Program-made: the position numbers and the translations under genes
In this document: piece after piece, positions 35,264-48,435 of the stretch
Numbering within the stretch: the first letter of the stretch is position 1
How the letters are laid out: every line of letters starts with the position of its first letter
Assembly (NCBI GenBank): GCA_964247055.1
Contig: OZ176054.1
Span: 9,982,001 to 10,046,000 of the forward strand
DNA: 64,000 nt
Source of the DNA: Paragordius varius
Lineage: Eukaryota > Nematomorpha
Direction: 5' to 3'
Notes under the pieces: generated by a model
Told to the model about the DNA's origin: nothing
Database searches by the model: none
What the model saw: only the letters and a program-made list of their open reading frames with translations

Positions 35264-36039
35264 TATCACTCTAATGCAGATCGTGATTTCTGATTTAGGG
35301 TAAAATATGACCTTATGCATAAAATTAGAATTTATTTTTTCGTTCTTATATATGATTCAACAATTTTTTAATCATAATACCAAGAGGTAAATTAATATTT
35401 GTTCGCATATTTATATAAACAAACGATCGCTTTTTTATTAGTAATGATATTTTATGTTTTCAAGACTTTGAAACTCATGTACACTCCTCTACATTAAGGC
35501 AATAGTAAGTAAAAATTTAAAAATCATAAGATAATATATGTTTATTGGCTAAAAAATTAGGCTACACACTGTTATACTATTGATAAAAAATAATATATTG
35601 ATTAATTACCTGTTATATCACCTAATAAATAATAAAATATATTATATAAATTTCGATCAAAGTTTTTATATAATTATTGTAGAAACCTCTTTTAGAGCGA
35701 TGATGTGTGGATTTCATTAGGACCTGATAAAAAGTGTTTGGTTTATTTCTCGTTTTAGTTCCTACCACGTATACTGAATTATTGGGATACAGAGAGATGA
35801 TAGCGATTCCGGCATGAATTTTATTAATTTTTTGGTATCCTATTTTTTTAAATGAAAATTCAATAATTTTTAACTAAAAAATTGACAAGTATTGAGAAGT
35901 AGGGATTAAATATAGACAAAACTAACGAAAAAGTTAGACTAATATTACAATTATTAAGACAATTTATTTAAGGGTATGCTTACGAGTTTTTACGTTTTAT
36001 AACTGTAAATTTAAAAATATCATTATATTTTATTAAAAA
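35264..36039. other. Intergenic, nothing recognised
   Basis: AT-rich. The 5' start exon of copy B would be expected here or further right, but none could be supported. Confidence 0.4.
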
Positions 36040-36700
36040 TATTGTTCATCGGCTACACATTTCATCCATTCTGGATTACCATGCCAGAAAAACTGTTGTC
36101 TTTGCGTGAAACCAAATCAAGTATTTTTTTAACGTCTTCGAAATTGAGTAGCTATTTTTCCAGCGTGTCTCCCATTAAAGCCAGGAAGTAAGAGTCAGAT
36201 GGTGCCTGATCAGGTAAGTACGGCAGATGCGGGAAAAATTTCCATTAAAGCGAGTGTCATTTACAGGTTATGATGTGTTAAATAGATCATTGTCATGTAT
36301 TAAAATCAATTTTCCATGTCTTCTGCCCCATTCCGGTAGTTTTTTACGAATCAATGGTTTAATTATATATTCATAAAAGCGTGACGGTCTTGTGATTCCC
36401 AAATTATTTGGTATATAAAATTAATAATTGCGGCTTCTTTCGTGTACCATCGACCAACCATCGAATCGAAAAATATGACCGAGGTAATTTATTCTTTATA
36501 CCAGATCGTAAAGCAATTCAAGTTTGAAGAAGTTGAAAACCATGAAGATGTGGGCCTTTCAGCCCAGAGTTTTCAGGAAGCGCCACATTAAAAATCAGTT
36601 GGAACGGATGAATTTTTATATTATCACTCGAAAATAGCAACGGGCTAAGGTGTTTCTCCGAATTGTCAGGTGCAATAATGGAGCTAAATATTTGCAATGA
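36040..36700 (-). mobile_element. Decayed mariner transposase, C-terminal half
   Basis: The minus strand shows, in broken frames, KPLIRKKLPEWGRRHGKLIL and IHDN near 36310, then PHLPYLPDQAPSDSYF and LALMGDTLEK with FEDVKKIL toward 36130, ending CVADEQYF near 36045. This is the mariner catalytic C-terminal pattern (HDNARPH, HPPYSPDLAPSDYHLF). Many stops and shifts; ends not placed. Confidence 0.75.
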
Positions 36701-39700
36701 TCGGTTAAGACGATAAAGGAGTCATTGAGTTATAATAGTAACTGCGGACCTTTTAATGATCATTATTTTAGATTTAATTGGTTCAACTTCAGTTATCAAA
36801 TCTGTCTTAATAAGAGTCTGTTCAAAAAATATATAATGTGCCTATGTGATTATCAAGAGAATCGTCGGAGTACCGGAGATGGATATCAGAAGAACATTCA
36901 ATACGTGCTTCAAGTTGTGATACTTACAGTATCCTAGAGTCTCTGTGTATAAGTTGAATAGGAGGGATATGGATAATTCTTGTCCGCTTCGAGAATCGGA
37001 AATACTACAGCTGTTTGTATTGAAAACGATTGTAGCAAAATATGTGAGAAGGTATTGCGGAAGATTGCAAATTGTATGAACAATAGGAAGCTGCGTCTAA
37101 AACTATGCTGATATTTAAAAACAGCAGTGGAAATATTTAGCGAATTTACAGTATCTTTTAATAATAATATGAGGATTAACTATGTGATTCGTAGACATTT
37201 TGATCTGAAGCCAGCTTGTAAATCAGATAACTTATAATCTATGTTAAAAAGCTTTTGGGTATTATCGTAAAAAGAATTTATAGTTTCATTCATACTATAG
37301 TTCTGACGAAGATGGGGATTTTTAAAGAACGGCATGAGAAATGATTTGATTCAGTCGTCAGCTCAAGTGTAGGATTCAGAGACATGTTCAAAGTTATATT
37401 AAATAATTGAGGGGGATTGTGTGTGGAATTGCGATTGGATGTCATTGTATCCTAAGAGAATAGAGGATTAAAAGTTTTGCAAAAATAAGGAGATCAAGTT
37501 CAGAATATTCATTTGGTTTTTGGCATAAATAGTGATATGAAGGAAATATTATTTTATTAATAGAGGAATTAAAGGAACATACGCATAAATAAAATTAGGT
37601 TTCAATAGAGTTTTAATGATTCTGCACTTATTTGATTGATCAGAAAATGAAGCAAAGAATTTGTGAACTATGCCTGCACAGAATCTGCAAAGTCTAACTC
37701 CAGAATAAACATTATGCTTCAAGTCTGTTTTTTAAACCAATTGGAATAGCGTGATTTTTTATCACTATTCGGAGAAGTAGGCATCAGATTCTATTTTTAA
37801 TATTTGATATTATGAGAGCGTTAATATACGTAAAAAAATATAGTAGGATACGAAAGAAAAATGGATTATGAGTACTAAATTGAGACCAACAGAATGAGTT
37901 ACAATTAGTTTAATTTAGGATCAGTACCATCAAGTTAAAGTGGGTACCACCCTTTTCCATCTTGATCATATGCTAACCTATTCATTCTCCAATGCCGCTT
38001 TCCAATAAGTCATAAGCATGGGGAAGCGATGTGGCCTTGGTGTTAATGGCCTGACAAAGTGAAACCACGATTTTTTCCGCTTTGGGTTAAAATATCGCAT
38101 CATTTGTCAGAATTTGTAGCAGTGACGTTTAAGCAAAATTTTACAAGTCACTTTGCGATCTGCCAAGTTTAATAGTCTTTCCCTCTTGTAGACACATATT
38201 GATTGTTTTTTGTAATTAAAATGTTTCTATGAATTTCTGTGGAATTTGAGTGGAGTCATCATCCAATTTATGACTTGTCGTCTTTGTTGTGTGGTCCACT
38301 TCACAGGAAAATTTTCGAGACCATGTTTCATATGTTTTAAATGGTGTATCACCATATGTTTTTGCCAAACAATATAACTTTTAACAACATTTTTTTCTAA
38401 GAATAAAATAAGAAAAGCAATGCATGCCGCATTCTTTTTTAAGGACCAAATTCTATGATTAGTAATATTAAAATAAAATGCTTTGGGAACTCAAATTGGA
38501 TGTACTTGCAGTTTAATGTCAGAAAAACACAATGGGTCTGTATGAAATTGATTGTCTGCGTTACGCCGACCCCTACTTTTAATTAAACTGGAAATTTATG
38601 AACACACTTGGTAAAGATTGATATTTAATTTTTCCTATGTTTCTATAATTTGGAATCGAGACGTAAATTGGTCATACACTGTAATTTTAGTTTTTATTGT
38701 TTTACTTTAAATTTTGTCTATAATATAACTACACTCTAAAAATTATATACTTGGATCATATATTCTCAACACATAGTTTGTGCCAGTATTTCTACGTTTG
38801 ACTCGGTAAGATATCAAAGGAGCCGTTATATTTTCTGTCAAACGTTTATAATAATATTAAAATAAAAATTTATATTTACCTTTTATGAGAAAGGCCTTGC
38901 ATATACTTCTTACATTTCTGGCATTTTGATCAATATCTGTCGGGTTATTAAACAATCGTGAATTAATTATTGATATATTTCAAGAATGTTAATAAAATTT
39001 ATCGTTAAAAATAAGAACAAGTTTAACAATCGTTTTTATTAATGGTAGGCGAGATCACAATATTTAGCGCTAAGCAGGGATAAACCGGAACAACAAACCT
39101 TTTTAAAAGCATTAATAAAAAAGTCTCATCAAGCCGTTTTTTGGAATGGATGGCGGTTTCAAATAAAATTCCTTTTTTATTTTAAAGATACATTCTATTG
39201 TTTAATATTTGTTTGAATCAAAGTATTTACTCGGAGAAGACATATAAAAATATTGATAGCAGCTCGTTATCTGTAATAAAAAAACAAAACACTATCAACC
39301 CAAACCAAAAACAATTTTTTTGGCAAAATGTACTTTTGAACTGTCGCGAACAAAAAGCTATTTACAAAAATAGTATGAAGCTGGGACAATAACTTTTTAT
39401 TATAACTTTTTACTAATCTATACGCCATCATAAACAAAATATTTTAAAATTATTAAGATCAACTTTCTGAATAGTTATATAATGTTACTTTCCAGATTGT
39501 GGTATGTTTTTTCAATCGTGGATCTAAAACCTTTTTTGTGTTTGTATACATAGGCTGTAATTTCGTATCTGATAGCTTTAATATATAAAGTAAATAAGCA
39601 TTATAAAAAATATTTGAATGCGAGAATTATCGAATGCAAAAAGCGTGTTAATCTTTTTCACAGAGAAAAATTACATGTTTTTGTTATCAAGTTGCCGAAA

Positions 39701-41324
39701 GTTATGCACAAATCCATTTTCATAATCTATATATTTTTGAAACACAGTGCTAGTAATTGTGAAATTGTTTTAGTGTTGAAACATTATGGGTCGAGTGAAT
39801 GAGCTGTTATGCAACTCGAATTCTATGTGAAAAAGGCATGTGAATCAGCCAGTTTAAAATGGATCTAATCTTTTTACTTGAGGTTACAAAAAATGAGCCA
39901 CAAAAAGAGCGGCTCAACTTTACCCATCTCAACTTTTAGCCATAAGCCATTTGCGTTTAAGTTATTGGCATCACGTGAGCCGGCTCACTAATTAATCAAA
40001 ATTTTTAGCTCAATGGTCATCAATATGGCCCTAAATATAGGTGGTATAATTGTTTTTATTGCTTACTATAAATTACCAATTAAAAGCCTTTTTAATAATA
40101 ATATCCCCAAATGTTATTAAATAAAAACTAATGATTTCGAAAATTTTATGCTAATGACAATAATCTAATTTGGAAAACGACCACAAAGTTACTAAAACAG
40201 CAGATACATCTAAAACCAGTATCTAATTATTTTTGTCAAAATTTGGGTGTATTTATCTTTCTATCCTTCATAAAAAGCGAGAAATTACGCAATATTAAGT
40301 ATACATGCGTACAATATTATATGACATAATTAACAAAGATACGGTAACAAATGTTTACTTAGTATACGTAAAAAGCTTATGCATCTTTAAAAGCTACTTG
40401 ACCTTGGAAATATATAAAAATATATTTTAGAATTCGGGCTTACAAGGAAATAAAGAAATATATATTTTGTTTTTCTATGAAAATTAGGTTTAATGTCTAT
40501 AAAAAACTTAAGTTTTCATTATCATTGACATAATTTGGTTAAAGTTTTAACTTAAAAATGACACAATTATGAGGTGTTTGATATTTTTGCAAAACATATA
40601 AGTTTTAAAAAGAATTTTAAATATATTAATGTAGCGTATTATTGGGATGGACGGTTTTATATGCTATATAACGATCCTTTCACCACTCTTAATAATTACA
40701 TGTCAAATAATAATATTTAGGTGTTAAATAATAATAATATTTAACCTAAATTTGATCAAAAAGTTAACATAAAAAGCATTAAGTTTTAGATATATAACAT
40801 ATTTTTGATATATTGAATTTGTGTCGACAAGGAACAAATATTCACAAGAGCGAAAATGATGATGCGATCAAACGTCAATTTTATAAAAAAAGTTATTATT
40901 TTATTAACCATTTCAGCACTTAATTAATATAATAAAAGTAAAAATGTTTAAGTTAAAATATAATTATCGGCTTTTAAATGAGCACATAAAATGGTTTAAA
41001 ATATATTATATTAATCATACAAAAAATGTTGAAATAAGTTATTTATTTATTTGTCCATATTGTAGTTTTTAACGCTCCTAAAAATATCTTGATTGGTAAA
41101 TTTTTTTTGAAAAATTATCACTGCGGTGTACTGATACATTTTTTATTACAGGCTTTTATAACCGGATACAGTCATGGTCAAGAATATATTGATGATGCAT
41201 TTAAACAGTCTCAAAGTCATACAAATCTATTAGGCAATTAAGAATAAATCGCACCAAAATTAGAAATAAAGGTTCGACTTGCAGACCAAATTTAAAATAT
41301 ATATTATATCTCCTATCCACCGGC
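36701..41324. other. Long stretch without a supported gene
   Basis: 36940-38700 is less AT-rich than its surroundings and may be old transposon remains, but no family motif could be read on either strand. GAGCCGCT-type and GTGAGCCGGCTCAC motifs at 39890-40000 suggest a hAT-like end. A Tc1-like end (TACAGTCATGGTCAAGA) occurs at 41168. The open frames of 60-80 codons here show no coding pattern. Confidence 0.4.
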
Positions 41325-42201
41325 TCAGAATTTTCGGTTAATGTAAACATAAATATAATCAATACTTTCTTTGGCAATTTTTAATGGAACTATTTTTAAT
41401 GCTAGGGCAACATGTGAGTACAATTTATTGTGAATAATTTCGTTTACAGTAACTTTTGGATCTCGCCACAAAATAGCGTAAGTTTTCTCGTATAATGGGC
41501 CGAACGTCAAATGATCATGGAAGTAATTGGGTCTCTCCACAACATACAAACCTATATAGATTTTCAAAAATTGCATTTTTATGACATTGGGTCAATAAAA
41601 TTAATAATAAGAATAAAAGTCGTGATTAAATGTTTTGTTAATATGCATCATAACGATACTAAAAAATAATTTTTGGAATGTCTTGAAAAAAAACTTGAAG
41701 AATTGTAAAAATTGCACTTGGGAATAACTAAAAATATGGCAATTATGCATTAAATGATTTGTATCTTTATTGTACCTATCATATGTTTATTAACACAAAA
41801 TTTACGGAATATATCGCGTTCAAATAAGCCGTATACAATAGAAATTTTTCACTGTCAGAAATAAACATATTTCAAAACCTTATAATATATCTTATAAAAA
41901 AATTTACTGTACATCGATGCAGAAAACTTCTATGACTTTTGGATCTTTTTTATGAGTGAAAAGTTATTCAATAGTTTGGCGCCTTTTAAAATACACCTCT
42001 AAAATATTTTAACAAAATCGATTGAAAACTATATTTTTTGCCAAAAGCACTAGAAATGCTTCTTTTAAAATAGCAGTGATCATTCATTACTGTCAAATTC
42101 ATTAATAAATTTGTAATTGAAACAGTATAAAATTTTATAATATATACATAGTAACAATTACCTTTGACCGAAAATATCAGCGCCAAGTATATAAGAATCA
42201 T
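41325..42201 (-). CDS. Small predicted secreted protein, two exons, 88 residues
   Basis: Exon 1 at 42162-42201 starts ATG and reads MILIYLALIFSVK, a compact hydrophobic leader, and ends in phase 1 before GTAATT. Exon 2 at 41325-41551 follows a TATATAG acceptor and opens in the matching phase (split codon Gly). It then reads LYVVERPNYFHDHLTFGPLY, ends in VYINRKF-stop and contains YAILWRDPKVTVNEIIHN. No cysteine, no membrane segment after the leader. The joined frame is 264 bases plus stop. The exon split right after a signal-like leader is common for secreted proteins. No family recognised. A further exon in the 610-base intron cannot be excluded, and no AATAAA was seen just downstream. Confidence 0.5.
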
Positions 42202-42699
42202 TTTTTTTATAAAAAAAATATGGTATGTGGAGATCGATCTTATGTTATTTTTTTAGAGATACGAATGCAATTTAGTTAAGTTATAATTATTAACGACGCA
42301 CTATACTATGCCATATCTCTGTGTAATTGAATCAATATTTATTTTAATCGATAAAAATATATAATTTACCAATTATAATATGTGCTATATATTAACTGTA
42401 TTTTTCTGCGATGGCCGGTATAACCTGCGCCCAAAAAACAAGTATTTAATTGCCGTAAAGCCTTTTTAGATGTCATATATTTATTAACAAATCCGCTACG
42501 TAGAATATAGGGTTGCATCTTTAGTTTACATACCAAGGGTGAAATTTTTTATATTATCATAATTATCATTTATTAGGTGTAGTCCTAAGTCATTACCGGT
42601 TTTACTCAGAGAAGACGCAGTCAAAAGTATGAAATTAATAGACACAGATCTCATTTAGTCTATATGAAATTAAACTAAAACACAATTTTGCGAGAAAGT

Positions 42700-43520
42700 T
42701 TCGTTATTTTGTCATTCAGTAACATATCGACTTTGGTGCCTGAAAAAAAACATTTGCGGCACGCATTGCTTTTCTTCAGAATAAAAGGCTAAAAGTCGTT
42801 TTATAAAAACAGATGGCGACATGCTTATTCTATCTTATCCTATCAAACATGGGATAATTTGAAAGTTATTATTTCTTGGAGAGAGTGGACTCTCTAGTAT
42901 ATCTGCGAAAGGCATGATGACCCGACTCAAAATTAAAGGAAATTGGAGGAAGCATTACGTATATCGCAAAACAGTAAGGAAAAGGAAAGATTAATTAACT
43001 TGGCAAATGGGTCTGGAACAATTTGAATGAAAGTTAATCGGAAATCGCAGTGAAATGTGAAATCCTGCAACGTACAAAGGAAATTATTTATTAAATTGTG
43101 GTAACCCTGAACCTTTATAACACAACGCTATCGCCAACAAATGATTAATTTGAACCATGCATTCAAAAACGACCGGAATGGGCCAAATAGCATGGCAAAT
43201 TTATTTAGTTACATGCGTTAATCTCACACAGAACGACACCTTGACCTCGCTTTGATGGGAACTTCTTCCACCACCGTACTCCCCTGGTGCTATATGAATA
43301 TTATATTACCTCTTATAAGGCACAAGAACAGAGAAGCACCTCAATAATTTCAACGACGCTAGAAAATGGGTTTAAAAATGGTTGTCTGGAAAAAACATTT
43401 AGTTTTTCTGTCACGGCTTTTGTCCATAACCTGAGAGATGGCGCTCTGTAAAAAGGCAATATTTTGAAAAAATGAATTTTTAATCTTATATTACCTTTTA
43501 GCTAACTGGTTAATTTAGGT
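42700..43520 (+). mobile_element. Decayed mariner (irritans-like) transposase
   Basis: Near 42740 the plus strand reads PEKKHLRHALLFF, the typical start of irritans-group mariner transposases. Near 43120-43300 it shows RYRQQMINLNHAF, then TERHLDLALMGTSSTTVLPW, which aligns with the HDNARPH...WEVLPHPPYSPD region once frame breaks are allowed. Toward 43330-43400 NNFDDARKWV-like residues follow. Many stops and shifts; clearly dead. The terminal repeats were not identified. Confidence 0.75.
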
Positions 43521-44814
43521 AAGCAACTGACATAATAATTACCAATATAAAAAACAGTGTCTAGATATCTGTAATTTCAGTCAGGTAATGTATAAAATAA
43601 AACTACCAATTATATGTTATAAAGTGCACATAATCCTGAAAACAATATGGTGTAGTAGTAAATATATCAGGATTACCATGATGTTTTTGATTACGGATCT
43701 TGAAAATTAGATCAAATTTTATCGTATTTTTCAATATCATAACAATCCAATCTTTCGGTTTATGCAGCCCAAATTTATATAAAATAATATTATATATTAT
43801 ATTTAACAATAATTTTAATTTTCGTATCTGAACTGAATGTCGCACATATTTTAGACCTTAATGACTACTGTCCTTAAAATATGCAAAAAGGCTAAGAGAA
43901 TATTTGAATATATGCTGAAATTTTGTATCTAAAACCAAATACCTTGAAAAAGTTTAAAAATTTTAATCTAAAAAAATTGTTTATTTGAGCATATTTTATA
44001 GCATTGAAAGATGGTAGATATGGGATTAGAACATTGTAAGATATTGAATTTATAATTCATTGCTATTAAAAAAATCTAATACCTTAAAATTTTAATAAAA
44101 CAATATGTTAATTCTAGAATTTAATACCATTTACATTCTTTCAGAGCAAACAAATCTTTTCAAAAAGGAATAGAAATGATCTGAACTGTATTAATGTATA
44201 CCCTTTCTTAAATGTTTTATGATATCGTGTGTACGCTTTAATATTTCATACTTTTATTCAAAGGGTATCCATTTTTGAATTAATGCAACCTGTTATGATT
44301 TGTATTAACTTAATTTTATATAGGCTTTTTTTCACTTTAAGATTACACCTTTTATCGGATTTAAGATGCGACGCATTCTGTGAAAAAAATACGAATTCGA
44401 TTATTGTTTTACCTTTTTGATATAATATACAATTAGGTTTAGAGCATTTATTATCAATCAATAATAAAAATATCACATGATGTGTGCTTAGAATGAGATT
44501 TTTTAATTTTGATTTATTTTATAACATTTTGATATGACCTTCTTAAATGATTGGTAAGGCCCAATACACCGTGGGAATTTTTTGCTTTATTAAAATCGGT
44601 TTTTTAACTGTATAATTATAAAATCCTGTTTAATCTGCTTATCAACTGTAAACTAAAAAATGGAATTGTCTATTGTATATTATTGGATAATCCTCATGTT
44701 GTAAATGAAATTAGGGGTAGGCTATCAATTCCTTTTTAATGAGAAAATATAGGGAAAATTATATTTATTGATATCAATATTATGAAAGAACATCCTAAAA
44801 TGGTTTTTAAAAAA
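43521..44814. other. Intergenic, nothing recognised
   Basis: AT-rich, with no splice-bounded coding frame. Short frames at 43603-43845 and 44229-44476 have no support. Confidence 0.4.
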
Positions 44815-45800
44815 TAAATAGTTAAATTTTTTTAATAAAGATCTAATTTTCGGTTATATTTGTTTAACCTTTTTCATGATAAGGAAAAAAAATTAAAACA
44901 AAATTAAAAAAATATAAAATGGTGAAAATGATGTGTGGTATAGGTATTTATAACTAGTGAAAAAAACCAGTAAACATTACTGGAAAAAACTAATTTAAAT
45001 ACCGTTAATTAGTGGATGGGTGGATTATACAATTGTTTAATTATAATTGAAATAAGTATAATTAATTGTGTTATGGTTGCATTATAAAATATTATTTAAA
45101 GTTGTAATTCCAAATGTTCGACAACACCATACCGTCGGCACGGTTAAGATTTGCATTTTGCTTTTTAATTTCGATAGCTTCACGTGTAAATCGTTTTGAA
45201 CGATCTTCAATGTTAACCAATACTTCTATTTTAGCTATGTGGTGTGACCTTGAGAACAAATGTGTTCAGCAAGTCCGGAATTAGATTTATTAAAGCGTAT
45301 GTATTGTATATGTAATATGCTTTTAATCTTTGATCAATGGTGCGATCTGTTTCTCCGACATAAATACCATCACAGGAGCACGTAACTTTTAAAAACACCT
45401 GGTCTTTCTTCGCGGGGGATAGAGCTTTATATTTTGTTTTAGTCATGGGATATATTGTACGTATGTTAAAGCTGTTTAATAGGTGACCGATTTTTGTGAT
45501 TACATTTTTAATGAAAGGTAGAGAGGCAGTTCCAACGAATTGATTATTTGATTGTTGTTTAGCTGTGATTTGATTGTGGATTCTATTGAAAAGATGGGGG
45601 TGGTAGCCATTTTGTTGGAAGTTGTCTAAGGTGGATTCCGGGTCGCAGTAATGTTTATTGGTTTTTTTCACCAGTTATAAATACCTTTACCACACATCAT
45701 TATCACCATTTTAAATTTTTTTAATTTTTTTTTAATTTTTTTTCTTGATCCTGAAAAAGGTTATACAAATATAACCGAAAATTTAGATATTTATTAAATT
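44815..45800 (-). mobile_element. Penelope-like element, 3' part with GIY-YIG endonuclease region
   Basis: The minus strand 45231-45671 reads ITKIGHLLNSFNIRTIYP, then KVTCSCDGIYVGETDRTID and QRLKAY, the linker and GIY-YIG endonuclease of Penelope-like elements. Further on, near 45092-45230, RSKRFTREAIEIKKQNANLN and DGMVLSNIW form the usual C-terminus. Sequence at 44830-44965 is the inverted counterpart of 45660-45800 (TTTTCGGTTATATTTGTTTAA and TATTTATAACTAGTGAAAAA shared), as expected for the pLTR-type ends of this family. The reverse transcriptase part is absent, so the copy is 5'-truncated and broken. Confidence 0.85.
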
Positions 45801-46907
45801 AGTTAATTTATTTTTTTAAAATCATCTATAGCGTTTTTGCCATTTACCTTAACTATATCTATAAATGCGTGAAATGTTTCTTTCTTTTATATGATGGATA
45901 ATAAGAAGGATCAAAATTAAAAGGCACATTGTTTAATCATTATAAAAAAATCAATTTTCATTATAGAATTGATTATTATTACTTAATTTAATATAAATGA
46001 TATGTATTGGGTGTGTGTTTTGTCGCTTCAAGCTTGTAACAGAAACTATTTTTTTATTTTTTCCATCACATGCAATACTTGTATATCACATTTATCTTTA
46101 TTTGGTTGCAGAATTAAAGATTTATTAGCACCGAATTTTATATCAATTCGTTGTCAAATGTAATTAAAAGCATTTTAAATTGATTTTTATATATTTTTAC
46201 TTTCCCGTTGCTTAAGGATTTTATAAGGGATATTTGGTGGTTTGAGACACAATCAACATATTTTTTTGTACCAAAAGTTTAAGCATTGATTCCGGATTCT
46301 TAATTGAAATATCAATTTTTCTTGAAACGCGTCAATATAAAATTTAAGTTACATATAAATAAAACGGTTTCGTTCATGTTAATTTTTAATCTTGAGAAAG
46401 ATAATTTTCTTATATTTTGTCACTTAATTGTTAATAATTCAAAATAACTTGAACATTTCCCCTTAAACTATGCGAACCCCTCCTCGAACAATTCGAATAC
46501 CTTATTCAATTTCATTCATAATTTTTCTCTAAAATATATGCCTTTTTTTAATTGAGTCATATTGAAATTAAATTGTTTTTACCATTGTTTATCATTTATT
46601 TGCATATTAATATTCAAAAAAAACTTTTTTCAAGATACCAAAAAAATTCAAATAAATTTCTTAAATATGTTATGACTTAAATTTTGTCAAGGATAGGTTT
46701 TTAACCACTCCACAAATCTAAAGCTGATTGTGACTTTTCTAACTTTCATTAAATTATATTTTAAAAACATTAAAGAAAAAATTGGCTTTTCATATCATAT
46801 TAGAAAAAAATCCTATTAAAGCCCAAAAATCAATTGAATTTAATAGAAATAGAGTTATTGATTTCGTTTTTATTCAATTACAAATGGAAAAGGCTCAAAT
46901 GTTAGAG

Positions 46908-46938
<31 letters not shown>

Positions 46939-47503
46939 CATTACGACGGCGTGAGGTTAATGTACATTACGAAGCAAAGTTCATAAGGATTCAGACTTGT
47001 AATTTATTTAAAAAATATTCACCGTTACATAAATAACAAAACTAAAACCGGCTATTAATGGTAAGAAACCGTAATAAATTTATGATTGGATTTTTCCATA
47101 AAAAAATTAAATTAATTGAATCGGGGAACATTAAAAATATCCTTTAATGATGGACTATGTATCAGAATTCGCATATTGCTGTTATAGGTATTACGAGGAA
47201 CATAACATACCATATAATGGTATTAGTTTAAGTTCAAGTATTGCATATCAGGGCTCGTTAAACTAAACAAAATTTTTTGGTGAAAGATAAATGCTTTAAT
47301 ACCAGAAAATATATCGAAATATTTTCCATTTTAAAAAAACCATAACTATATTAATGATTATTTATAAGTGAGCTACGAAAGTCTTAGTTGGACCTTCTAA
47401 AATGGGCTAGTTGTTTTTAATAACGCTAAACCCTAGAAGTGGGATAAAAATTTTAAATATATGCTTTTGTGACAACAAATTAATTTTGATAAAATGATTA
47501 GAT
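45801..47503. other. Intergenic, AT-rich
   Basis: An AT microsatellite lies at 46909-46936. The 84-codon frame around it at 46782 is partly made by that repeat and is not called. Nothing else recognised. Confidence 0.4.
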
Positions 47504-48435
47504 CAGGGCTTGGAACCGGTTTAAAAAAAGTGGAACCGGAACCGGGTCGGTTACTGAACAAGTGGGACAGGAACCGCGTTGGTTCTCAAAAATTAAAAAT
47601 AGAACCAGGCGGTTCCTGTATTTTTGGAACCGGAACAGGGGTGGTTCCCGGGGAAATGGAACCGGAACCGCGTTGGTTCCTTATAAATTTAGCGGTTCCC
47701 GAACCGGTTCTTTACATTGAGAACCGGTTCCATTTTCGGTTCCTAACTTTTGATTAATTGATTTTCTTACAAAATATTTTATCCCAACAGTTGTATTATA
47801 TTATGACTATTTTTTAGAAACAGCCGAATCCAAAATTCAGAGAGTATCGCTAATATAATATTAGGCGCTTAGTTTGAAGTTTTAAGTATGTAATATGTAG
47901 TGGTGCAATCAAATTTAAATAATAGAATAAATTTTTTACAGTAATAATTGACATTATACGGACAAAACATAAAAAAATTAAAGACATTTTTTTTTCAAAA
48001 GACAACCATACTTTTTTAAACCTTAATTTATCCTATTTAAACTATTAATTTATATTGTAATTATATAATTGATTGCATTACAAATTTACATTTCTGTATT
48101 TTACTTTGTAGATTAAAACATGAGTTATATTTAAAAAAAAAATCTTTTTAAAAAATATTTGTTTATTTTTTGTCAGTACTATTCAATTTTTGATGTATAG
48201 TTAAAATCCTTTGGGAACCACTAATTAAGGGGGTGGAACCGAAACCGGGTTGGCTCCTAAAAATTTATAGATAGAATCGGGGTGGTTCCTGAAATTTTGG
48301 AACCTGAACCGGGGTGGTTCCCGGGGAAATGGAAGCGGAACCGCGTTGGTTCCATCCCAATGGAACCGGTTCTTTTCAAAATCCCAGGAACCGGGTTCCG
48401 GTTCCATGCGGTTCCGATTTCGGTTCCAAGCCCTG
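47504..48435. mobile_element. GGAACC-rich hAT-like MITE, copy 1
   Basis: Left CAGGGCTTGGAACCGG and right CCGGTTCC...GGTTCCAAGCCCTG form inverted ends. Both arms are dense in GGAACCGG/CCGGTTCC. The flanks GATTAGAT and GTATAGAT agree at 6 of 8 bases, fitting a hAT-type duplication. 932 bases, with an AT-rich core containing CAGCCGAATCCAAAATTCAG. The open frames of about 85 codons in each arm are repeat-derived. Confidence 0.75.

Noticed and set aside
33489-35303. Series of 60-116 codon frames
   Set aside because: They repeat with the tandem units of the helentron-like element and appear in different frames in each unit.
36940-37900. Possible old coding region because of higher GC
   Set aside because: No frame longer than about 60 codons and no recognisable motif on either strand.
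39890-40000. hAT MITE with GAGCCGCT-type ends
   Set aside because: Inverted motifs are present but the ends and target duplication could not be defined.
41168-41200. Full Tc1 element
   Set aside because: Only one Tc1-like end (TACAGTCATGG) was seen; no opposite end or transposase.
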